From Flagellimonas eckloniae (GTDB lineage Bacteria; Bacteroidota; Bacteroidia; Flavobacteriales; Flavobacteriaceae): a stretch of DNA of 64,000 nt. The translations under genes were made by a program, and so were the position numbers. The stretch spans positions 1,116,001 through 1,180,000 of the forward strand of contig NZ_LCTZ01000002.1 of assembly GCF_001413955.1 (NCBI RefSeq), written 5' to 3'. Below the pieces are notes generated by a model. It ran no database searches and had not been told where the DNA came from. It saw nothing but the letters and a program-made list of their open reading frames with translations. Shown here in pieces: positions 9,011 through 17,152 of this stretch (position 1 is its first letter; every line of letters begins with the position of its first letter).

Positions 9011-12000
9011 CTACTTTTTAATAAACCACAAGGTCTTTTTATCATTGGTTTTTACAACATAGGTTCCAGCATTAAGGTCTCCTATATAAAAAGGAGTTCC
9101 GCCATTAACTGTTCTTATTCTTCTTCCATCCATCGTCCATATCTGCAATAACATTTCATTGGTAGAACCTTCAACTCTTATGAATTCACTTCCAGGATTG
9201 GGCAATACCATGTACTGAACCTCCTCAAAGTTGGTTACATTTATTTTCAAAGCGGCCGCACCAATATTATCAACAAAAACATTATCAATTACATAAGTTT
9301 CGTTGTTAAAGCTAACTTTGGATTCAATTAGTATCTGCAGAGTACTTCCAGAAATTCCAGTCGCCTGTACAGTTTGGGCATCAATGTTACCCCTTAATTC
9401 ATCAATTAGGGTGGTCACACCTCCGTCCAGAATATAGGAAACCCTTATAAAATCCGCATTTTCTTTATTGTCATCCAAATCATCAACATCAACAGATATA
9501 TCTACTGTTCCGTTTAATGCAATAATCTCTGAAGTCCATATGCCCGCATTGGTACTCCCACTATTGACAATGAATGTATTGTTATCCACAGAAAATACCC
9601 CAGAATCCCTGGTAGAGCTCCATGCCGTAATACCATCATCCGAAGTTGTGCCATTCAAAAGACCTTGAAAATCTTCCATCCACGGAACCTGACCCGTTGG
9701 CTGACCTTCTGAATCAACGATCCAATCAAACTGAATTGTTGTGGACAATGGTGGTTCCGCATCATCAGAAACAGTTACTTCTACATTGTATGGACTATTT
9801 GCAGATGCTCCTGGGCCTCCAGTGGTACCAGAACGATTGGATTCCTGTGCCTGGTCAAGCTGAGTATCCGAATAGTTAGGTCCATCTACCTTGTACAATG
9901 CCACCCGATCTATGGCATGTCCAATGGATCTTTCAGAAATTTCCATAGTATACGTTCCCGGGGATGAAAACCATACATATAATTTGTGTCCATTGCTATC
10001 ACTGGTTACGGCTTGCCACTTGTATGCTTCAGAGGTTCCACCTGACCTGAACACCTTGAAAAAACCATTTCCACCGGATCCATTTGGTGTGGTCTCTACT
10101 GTTATTCTAGAGCTTCCCTTTGGGAAAACAACATTATCCTGATTGCCTTGTAGGTTGGTTATCATGCTATTTTCGTTGCCTGCAAATTGCTGGCCAAAAA
10201 ACCATACATCCGTATCATTCGGGAATCGTAACCAACTATCATTTGATTCAGAATTTTTATCCCCGGTGAACAAACTTTTCCAGTTTATCCTATATACTCC
10301 AGCATTGGTGATTGTAATGTCGTAACTCATTGTACCTCCATTCTGGGAATTGAAATAATTCTTCCCCTGTGCAATTATCCCTTGGGTACCACCAATATTG
10401 GTTTGTTGCCAGTCCGCTATGATATCAACAGACTCTGTTTCAATAATAACCAGGCCATTAGATTCTAGAAAAGCTCCATCGCCTTGTTGGGAATCCAATA
10501 TTGTGCCTGAAATCAACCCTGTATCTTCATTAAAAGCTAACCCAGGCGGTAAGCCCATAGCTTCATAAGTTAATTCACCATTATCAGTGGCAATTATGGG
10601 TAAAGTAATTGTTTCTCCATCAATACTGTTTTGATTTCCAGGATTTTGAACAAATGGAGCTTCATTTCCAGAGTCACCGACGTTTATTGTAACAATGGAT
10701 GAGTCCGTTAGACCTTGGGCATCTCTTACAGTCAATTCAACCTCATAGATTCCAGGGTTATTAAATGTGTTTTCAGGAGAAACTTCATTGGAAGTTGTCC
10801 CGTCCTTAAAGTCCCAATTGTATTCAGTAATCAAAGAATCATCTGTTGACTGACTACCATCGAAATTGACAACCAGAGGTGCATCTCCTGTCAAAGGCAA
10901 AGCAGTTGCAATGGAAACCGGTGGTTGATTTCCACTCCCAGACCCCGACATTTGTACGATCTCAATACCGTCTATGATAGGGTTTTGGACCGGACCATTG
11001 ATGAACTCAATGTTCAGGGTACCATCGACAACGTTCACTGTATGGGTGATTACCGTTGCCACTTGATGTCCATAGGTGCCAGAAAGGTCAATGGCCGTCA
11101 AATCCGCAAACAAGTTGCCCTCTAGCTCAACATTAAAAATCCGCTCCCCGGCCTCAGAGGTGTTCGAAAGGCTGTTGCACATATACAACCGTACCTCATA
11201 TTCACCGCTCTCAGCTATTGGAAAACCATATACCATCTGGGACTGGCCAGCACCATCAAAACGAGAACGCCTGAATATATCCGTTGGGGTGGTGGACAAA
11301 TCTATTTCAGCACCAAAGGTATGGTTCGATATGTTTGCTCCAGCTGTCTGGTTGCTACCGGCATCCAAAAGATAGGGCGAGTTGTTTTCCTTCTCATCAG
11401 CACTCCAATCCAGGCCACCATCTATAGCAGATATACCAGGACCACCAGCATTTACCCTGTACAAAACTGTTGGGATATTGTTCGGTCCTACATCGGAGGA
11501 CAATGCCACATCTGTTGTGGATGACAATCCGTAATCAATAGAAAGTGTAGCTGTTTTGGGTCCTGTGCCCGTTGATGAAATCGTTATGGGTTGAATTGTG
11601 TTTGGTGTAAGAAATACATTGTTCAAGTTTCCAGAATCAATAGAAAAGTCGTTGGAATCAACGCCACTCAATTGCATGGACTTAATAAAAATACCCGCAG
11701 ATCCTCCTGTAACTTCTAAATTTAAGTCTGAACTGGAATCATTCTCAACAAACACCGAAGTTGGTGCTGAAATTGAGCTCGCCAAACTTGCACTACCAAC
11801 TGGTGCATCCTCTCCATAAAATTCCATGTTCTTTTGGTTCCCGTTTTCTCCCCCGCCAATCTTTGGAGAACCTGCCGTTATAAATATGCCTTCTCCCGAT
11901 ACAATTGCCTGGGTACCATGGCGCTCGCTGTTCAAGTCTTCCAATCGGGTCCACTGATCCGTGGCCGGGTCATATTGCTCGGTAATCTTCAGTGCATCCG

Positions 12001-15000
12001 TAACAAGCTCTCCATAAACCTCTTCGTTCTGAACTTCACCTCCTATGACCACTAACTTATCGTTAAAGTTAACCGCCGAAGGAGCTCCCCTTGGAGTGGG
12101 CATGTCCTTATCCAATGTGCTCCACGTACCAGTGACAAAGTCATAGACATCCACCTCGGGTATCGTGGGTGCGAAAGTACCTCCATCACCACCGGACAAC
12201 CTTCCCCCAGCGGCATAAAGCTTGTTTCCTATCACCACGGCATGGAAATGGTCCCTTGCATGCGGAGCATCGTCCAACGTAGTCCAAGTCCCCGTTGCCG
12301 GGTCATACTCATCAAACCAGCTTATATAGCCACCATTATGGCCTATGGTGTTTCCGCCAACAAGGTAAAACTTGTCATTGTAAATCGCCAAACCTGCGGA
12401 ACCCCTTCTCCTAGAAGCAGGAATTTCGGGGCCCTCTATCCATTCATTTGTTGAGGGATCGAACATCCAAACGTGTTCTGCCGGAGGTTCGTTGGGGAAA
12501 CCGTTCGAGGTAAAAGCACCAATTACCCAAATCAACCCTCCGTACTCAACCGCTTGAAAGTGGTTGAAACTAAGGGGTGCTGAATCTTCAAGGTTTTCCC
12601 ATGAATCGGAGGTATAATTATATACATCTATTGTTTGTGAATTCTCTCTACCTCCCATCAAATAAAACCTATTCCCGGCCTGTACAAAGGAACATTCATG
12701 ACGTCCGGTATATGATTCATCCTCATCTTTATCCGTCCATTCTTCGACCACTGGTTCTTCCACTATCGTCCAAGTAAACTCTACCGTTTTGGCATCGGAA
12801 GATTCGCCGTCACTATCATCAATTGTAATTGTAACGTTATAGGGGCTATTTGCGGATGTTCCTGCATTTGCAGATCCACCTATTTGACCATTTGTTGGTT
12901 CAATTGATATACCTGGTGGTAAACCCATTGCCGAGAAGTTTAAATTTCCATCACCTCCGCTGGCAATAATTCCCAAGCTTCCATCTAATTCCTCTCCTTC
13001 GGTATTAAACTGATTATCCAAACTCTCAACCAAAATAGGAGTTCCGCCTCCAGACCCCGACATTTGTACGATCTCAATACCGTCTATGATAGGGTTCTGG
13101 ACCGGACCATTGATGAACTCAATGTTCAGGGTACCATCGACAACGTTCACTGTATGGGTGATTACCGTTGCCACTTGATGTCCATAGGTGCCAGAAAGGT
13201 CAATGGCCGTCAAATCCGCAAACAAGTTGCCCTCTAGCTCAACATTAAAAATCCGCTCCCCGGCCTCAGAGGTGTTCGAAAGGCTGTTGCACATATACAA
13301 CCGTACCTCATATTCACCGCTCTCAGCTATTGGAAAACCATATACCATCTGGGACTGGCCAGCACCATCAAAACGAGAACGCCTGAATATATCCGTTGGG
13401 GTGGTGGACAAATCTATTTCAGCACCAAAGGTATGGTTCGATATGTTTGCTCCAGCTGTCTGGTTGCTACCGGCATCCAAAAGATAGGGCGAGTTGTTTT
13501 CCTTCTCATCAGCACTCCAATCCAGGCCACCATCTATAGCAGATATACCAGGACCACCAGCATTTACCCTGTACAAAACTGTTGGGATATTGTTCCCTGT
13601 TCCGTCCTCAACTATTATTGAAACTGTTGTCGTATCGGTAAGACCTTCTGTGTCCTCAACAGTCAATTCAACTTCGTAGACCCCAGAATTTTCAAATGTA
13701 TGTTCGGGCGAAACTTCGTTGGAAGTGTTACCGTCCTTGAAATCCCACGTATATCCTATAACGGAATCATCATCAGTGGAACCAGCGGCATTAAGACTAA
13801 CCACTAAAGGAGCATTACCTGTCAACTGAGATGCATCTATATCAGCTACGGGAGGTTCATTTGTACCTCCTGTTGGATTTACTATTGAAAATTGTATTGA
13901 AAAAGTGCTTCCTAGATTTCCATCTTTCAAACCTCTAGAATTATATGCTGTAGCCTCTAAGATGTAATTGCCTTCCACCAATGTTGCTGGAAAGAAGTTA
14001 CCGCCACTATCTCCAAAAAGTGTATACGGGGCACCATTCTCCGTTCTGGTATTGCTCACCGGACCTTCTAACTGAAAAAATACGCTCCCTACCGTTGTTG
14101 GTAATGTGTTAGCCACTACATTGACCCCTATACCATCTATCACGGAAATATCAATTTGTTGTCCGTCAGTTAAGTTGAACAGAGTTGTATCTTCATCAGC
14201 GTCAACTAAAGTAAGACCAACAACACCCTCTGTATTGGTTGGGGTTTCCGAATTGACGTATAAGAACTCCCAAGTTCCCTCGAGTTCGACACCTGGGGCA
14301 TTGGAGGTCCCTATAAGTCCCACTGCAAGGTCCGTACCTGCCTGTTGTATCGCCTGCAGTACGTTCCCTTGGGCCGTTATGGTCCCCAGGTCGGTCCTAG
14401 TTCCCGAGGCATCGAAATCGTATTGCAGTAGTACCTCCCCAGTGGAGGGGTCCACAACCATATAGAAGGTGATCGCCGATGAGGGCCGGTTCCCTGTTGC
14501 GATCGCAACAGATACCGGGGCCTGTGACGCATCACCAATCTCCTGTAGCCCTTCCAGGCCGGACTGTGTGGCAACAAACTTTATATAATCACTCTGTGTG
14601 CCATCTCCAATGTAAATACCAAGCTCACCGTTGGGAGCACTGCCATTGCCATATAATTGTATCGGGTCCGTAAGATTGGATATCGCAGCAGATACCGTGA
14701 AGATGCCCGTGGTCTGGTCCACCTGGACACCGTACTGGAAGGCCTTCTCCTGCGTGTTGGTCCCTCCAAGGGCCGTGCCAGAGGTCATCTGCATGGTCAT
14801 AAGACCCGTGGCACCGCCCAATATGTCGTTCGGGTTCGGGGACGCTATACCGTTATCGATCCAATCCAACCAGTTGGGATTCGCCGCGCCATTGTTCATG
14901 AGCCCCGTCATCCCAAGACCGTCATACCCCTTGAGGTCAGGGTCACCTGAAAGAAGTTCGTTCTCCACGGGAAGCTCAAAGGCGTCGCTCCCCACACTGT

Positions 15001-16930
15001 CCGGATCGCCCAACTGGAAAGGGTCATCAGCGTCCAATATCCCATCGCCATCATCATCCGGGTCATTAAGGTCAGATACCAGGGTACCTCCTATTGATGA
15101 GTCAAAATCATTGGGGCGTGAGCCCCCGTTGCAATGGTCCGTACCATTGGCGATCTCGTCATCGTTCGTATATCCGTCAGAGTCATAGTCCGCACTGCCA
15201 TCATAGCCAACCTCGCCTTGGTTGATGCACACAACGCTCTCCTTGGGCTCCAGGACCAAAATCTCAGTCGAATAGGGCGCGATCCATATCGTCCCCGGAA
15301 AAGGGTCCGTATCGCTGTTGCAGGTAACCCCAAGGTTTGTTATCCCGGAAAGGCCGCTGGCCAGTTCCGTAAGGGCCAAAAGGCTACCATCGGGGTTCAG
15401 CTCAACCCGGAAAAGTATCCCGTCACTGTTCCCTGCTATCAAATCCCCCTGCATCTCCCCACCAAAACTGCTTGAGGAAGTGTACTCGTCCAATCCGTTG
15501 GTGTTGTTGTCCCATATCGTCACATGGATATCATCGATACCATCGGGGTTCGGTTGTTCCGCATCCCGGTAATTGCCCTCCACAAGGTTCGCCTGGCCAA
15601 CCGGAACAGGGGGCCAGTCCGCCGGAAGCGCAATACTGGAATCTGTCGTGGAACCAGCTCGCGAACCGTCTGGGTCGTAAAGCTGGGTGCGGAACACCGC
15701 ATTGTTCGTGCCACTCGGCTCGGGGGCCGTGAATAGACCCGCCCCAGAGGGGTTCGCCCTTATAGGGGCAGGGTGGCCTCCGTAAAAGTCCCCAAAGGTG
15801 TAGTTCTGCATGTCAGTGGTCACCAGGGTCAAGTGGTCCTTGTTGCTCGCATACTCCCCATCGGGGGCAGCAGTGCCGCTGCTACCTCCGGGCTCGCCCA
15901 CAACATAGTCGTTGTCCACAAGGGCCGTGCCCTCATTGTTCGGGACACCACCCCAGCCCCCGTTGGGACCATTGTCGGTAATGTACACCGCTCCCGATTC
16001 AGTGATGGCAAAATCATAGGCGTTACGGTAGCCAGGGGAAAATATCTGTACGGGGCCATCGGGAACTATCTTGGCCTGGTTAAGGCCGTCGTTCCCCCCA
16101 AAAGGATCGTTGATATCGATGCCATCGTAGTCGAGGTCGTCGGGATCCGTAATACCGTTCACATTGTCACGGGTCGGGTCATCAAGGGTGGGAAGGTCAT
16201 ATTTGTAGGAACGCCCGTTGCCGTCGACCTGTGTCGAAAGGGCATCTATATAATCCAAATCAACCGAGAGTATCGCAGCCGAGAGCGCATACTCCGTAAG
16301 GTAGGCGAAGTTGGCTCCGGGCGAACCACAGTTCGTGTGGCCTCCAGAGGCAACTATAAGATAATTGGTCCCTCCTATCGTGGCAAGCTCTAAACCGTTG
16401 GTCGCATGGTTCTCCTCTGATCGGGGAAGGCCTCGGACAAGGTCGACAACATCCCACGAAGCCCCGTTCCACGTAAAGCGCGTAATCGTGCCGGAGTTCG
16501 TGTCAACGTTCTCGTCACCGTCACCTCCACCCGTTCCCCCACCAACACGGAAGTCGCTCGATGAGACATATATCACCGGGTTCGTGGAAGTGCCACCCAC
16601 GGTGATTCCCGTGGTCTCACGCTTGGTATCACTGTACTCCGTACCGTCGTCATTGTGGTTCTGGATGTCCTGGACAGTCAGTACCTCCTCAGAGATGACC
16701 TCATAGTCACCCGGACCGTTGCGCTGGATATCGAATATCTTGATCAGACCACGGTACTCCGCTACATATAAACGGCCATCGGGACCGAACATCAATGACG
16801 TACCTGATTTTACCGAACCCCCGTTCGTGAAATCAAGGCTGCCTACCTCAAAATCAACTTGGGAATAGCTCAGTGTGCTAACTAAAAAAAATAAAGGCAA
16901 AACGAAGCGTACAGTGTAATTTATATACAT
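9011..16930 (-). CDS. Giant multidomain T9SS-secreted protein, twin 1 (propeller, PKD, malectin, Kelch, CBM-like)
   Basis: About 2639 residues; ATG at 16930 preferred over the preceding GTG. Approximate modules: signal peptide (1-24, ending STLSYSQ); sorbosone/glucose-dehydrogenase-like six-bladed propeller (25-560); acidic Ca-binding repeat resembling thrombospondin type 3 (580-645); LamG-like region (650-890); Ig-like region (890-1020); PKD (1025-1105); malectin (1112-1295); putative Ig domain (1300-1390); Kelch propeller (1395-1705); Ig-like region (1706-1815); second malectin (1817-1998); PKD (2004-2085); CBM6/35-like lectin region (2090-2390); a beta-sandwich (2410-2560); and a T9SS type A sorting domain (2565-end, starting near VLPNPGSEFIRVEG, ending TLWFIKK). 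It should cross the outer membrane by T9SS and stay on the surface or be released. Catalysis by the propeller is not established. No terminator is seen after the stop. Confidence 0.9.
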   Translation of the reverse strand: MYINYTVRFVLPLFFLVSTLSYSQVDFEVGSLDFTNGGSVKSGTSLMFGPDGRLYVAEYRGLIKIFDIQRNGPGDYEVISEEVLTVQDIQNHNDDGTEYSDTKRETTGITVGGTSTNPVIYVSSSDFRVGGGTGGGDGDENVDTNSGTITRFTWNGASWDVVDLVRGLPRSEENHATNGLELATIGGTNYLIVASGGHTNCGSPGANFAYLTEYALSAAILSVDLDYIDALSTQVDGNGRSYKYDLPTLDDPTRDNVNGITDPDDLDYDGIDINDPFGGNDGLNQAKIVPDGPVQIFSPGYRNAYDFAITESGAVYITDNGPNGGWGGVPNNEGTALVDNDYVVGEPGGSSGTAAPDGEYASNKDHLTLVTTDMQNYTFGDFYGGHPAPIRANPSGAGLFTAPEPSGTNNAVFRTQLYDPDGSRAGSTTDSSIALPADWPPVPVGQANLVEGNYRDAEQPNPDGIDDIHVTIWDNNTNGLDEYTSSSSFGGEMQGDLIAGNSDGILFRVELNPDGSLLALTELASGLSGITNLGVTCNSDTDPFPGTIWIAPYSTEILVLEPKESVVCINQGEVGYDGSADYDSDGYTNDDEIANGTDHCNGGSRPNDFDSSIGGTLVSDLNDPDDDGDGILDADDPFQLGDPDSVGSDAFELPVENELLSGDPDLKGYDGLGMTGLMNNGAANPNWLDWIDNGIASPNPNDILGGATGLMTMQMTSGTALGGTNTQEKAFQYGVQVDQTTGIFTVSAAISNLTDPIQLYGNGSAPNGELGIYIGDGTQSDYIKFVATQSGLEGLQEIGDASQAPVSVAIATGNRPSSAITFYMVVDPSTGEVLLQYDFDASGTRTDLGTITAQGNVLQAIQQAGTDLAVGLIGTSNAPGVELEGTWEFLYVNSETPTNTEGVVGLTLVDADEDTTLFNLTDGQQIDISVIDGIGVNVVANTLPTTVGSVFFQLEGPVSNTRTENGAPYTLFGDSGGNFFPATLVEGNYILEATAYNSRGLKDGNLGSTFSIQFSIVNPTGGTNEPPVADIDASQLTGNAPLVVSLNAAGSTDDDSVIGYTWDFKDGNTSNEVSPEHTFENSGVYEVELTVEDTEGLTDTTTVSIIVEDGTGNNIPTVLYRVNAGGPGISAIDGGLDWSADEKENNSPYLLDAGSNQTAGANISNHTFGAEIDLSTTPTDIFRRSRFDGAGQSQMVYGFPIAESGEYEVRLYMCNSLSNTSEAGERIFNVELEGNLFADLTAIDLSGTYGHQVATVITHTVNVVDGTLNIEFINGPVQNPIIDGIEIVQMSGSGGGTPILVESLDNQFNTEGEELDGSLGIIASGGDGNLNFSAMGLPPGISIEPTNGQIGGSANAGTSANSPYNVTITIDDSDGESSDAKTVEFTWTIVEEPVVEEWTDKDEDESYTGRHECSFVQAGNRFYLMGGRENSQTIDVYNYTSDSWENLEDSAPLSFNHFQAVEYGGLIWVIGAFTSNGFPNEPPAEHVWMFDPSTNEWIEGPEIPASRRRGSAGLAIYNDKFYLVGGNTIGHNGGYISWFDEYDPATGTWTTLDDAPHARDHFHAVVIGNKLYAAGGRLSGGDGGTFAPTIPEVDVYDFVTGTWSTLDKDMPTPRGAPSAVNFNDKLVVIGGEVQNEEVYGELVTDALKITEQYDPATDQWTRLEDLNSERHGTQAIVSGEGIFITAGSPKIGGGENGNQKNMEFYGEDAPVGSASLASSISAPTSVFVENDSSSDLNLEVTGGSAGIFIKSMQLSGVDSNDFSIDSGNLNNVFLTPNTIQPITISSTGTGPKTATLSIDYGLSSTTDVALSSDVGPNNIPTVLYRVNAGGPGISAIDGGLDWSADEKENNSPYLLDAGSNQTAGANISNHTFGAEIDLSTTPTDIFRRSRFDGAGQSQMVYGFPIAESGEYEVRLYMCNSLSNTSEAGERIFNVELEGNLFADLTAIDLSGTYGHQVATVITHTVNVVDGTLNIEFINGPVQNPIIDGIEIVQMSGSGSGNQPPVSIATALPLTGDAPLVVNFDGSQSTDDSLITEYNWDFKDGTTSNEVSPENTFNNPGIYEVELTVRDAQGLTDSSIVTINVGDSGNEAPFVQNPGNQNSIDGETITLPIIATDNGELTYEAMGLPPGLAFNEDTGLISGTILDSQQGDGAFLESNGLVIIETESVDIIADWQQTNIGGTQGIIAQGKNYFNSQNGGTMSYDITITNAGVYRINWKSLFTGDKNSESNDSWLRFPNDTDVWFFGQQFAGNENSMITNLQGNQDNVVFPKGSSRITVETTPNGSGGNGFFKVFRSGGTSEAYKWQAVTSDSNGHKLYVWFSSPGTYTMEISERSIGHAIDRVALYKVDGPNYSDTQLDQAQESNRSGTTGGPGASANSPYNVEVTVSDDAEPPLSTTIQFDWIVDSEGQPTGQVPWMEDFQGLLNGTTSDDGITAWSSTRDSGVFSVDNNTFIVNSGSTNAGIWTSEIIALNGTVDISVDVDDLDDNKENADFIRVSYILDGGVTTLIDELRGNIDAQTVQATGISGSTLQILIESKVSFNNETYVIDNVFVDNIGAAALKINVTNFEEVQYMVLPNPGSEFIRVEGSTNEMLLQIWTMDGRRIRTVNGGTPFYIGDLNAGTYVVKTNDKKTLWFIKK
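10938..11483 (-). repeat. Internal direct repeat, malectin module, copy closer to the C-terminus
   Basis: This 546-bp segment is nearly identical to 13050-13595, exactly 2112 bp away; I saw one mismatch (a T/C in the GGGTT-TGGACC stretch near 10980). It encodes one malectin-like domain, from NNIPTVLYRVNAGG to IEIVQMSGSG. Confidence 0.93.
13050..13595 (-). repeat. Internal direct repeat, malectin module, copy closer to the N-terminus
   Basis: This is the partner of 10938-11483, in the same orientation and reading frame. The sequences flanking the two copies differ completely, so the edges coincide with the domain edges. Confidence 0.93.
14265..16887 (-). repeat. Large duplicated module shared by the giant twins, copy 1
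   Basis: This 2623-bp stretch is repeated at 23964-26586 (constant offset 9699). It encodes residues from the signal peptide end to GTWEFLYV. I found only five mismatches, at 16673, 16676, 16697, 16700 and 16712, all synonymous. Translations in the other frames are identical too, supporting nucleotide identity. The block is far richer in G+C than its surroundings. Confidence 0.95.
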
Positions 16931-16973
16931 CACATCTAAAGGATTAAAAAATTATTAAGAAGGGGGAATAAGG

Positions 16974-16981
16974 CAAAAGTA
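16974..16981 (-). promoter_or_regulatory. Possible -7 box for giant twin 1
   Basis: On the minus strand this reads TACTTTTG, matching TAnnTTTG, about 45 bases before the ATG. A -33 TTG at the usual spacing is not evident (the nearest is 27 bases away). Confidence 0.35.
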
Positions 16982-17085
16982 TTCCTTACATCAAATTCTG
17001 TATTATTCCAACCATCATATTCGATTAATTGTCCTAATTAGCCGATAAAAAACAAGTCTATGTTTATCAACATGTTATCCATAAA

Positions 17086-17110
17086 AAAAGAGGTCAAAAA
17101 GACCTCTTTT
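17086..17110 (-). terminator. Rho-independent terminator after giant twin 2
   Basis: The 10-bp stem AAAAGAGGTC / GACCTCTTTT has a 5-base loop. Read on the minus strand it ends in a run of seven T, 43 bases past the stop of twin 2, so the twins are probably separate transcripts. The remaining bases between the twins hold only the promoter candidate of twin 1. Confidence 0.85.
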
Positions 17111-17152
17111 AATACGCTATAAAAACCATCCGAAGATGAGGTAAAAATACTA

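Noticed and set aside
14479..16706. Long open frames on the plus strand (up to 206 codons, for example 15773-16393) opposite twin 1, repeated opposite twin 2
   Set aside because: They are shadows of the G+C-rich coding block: low-complexity basic or Pro/Ser-rich translations, no recognisable domain, and exact duplication only because the underlying block is duplicated.
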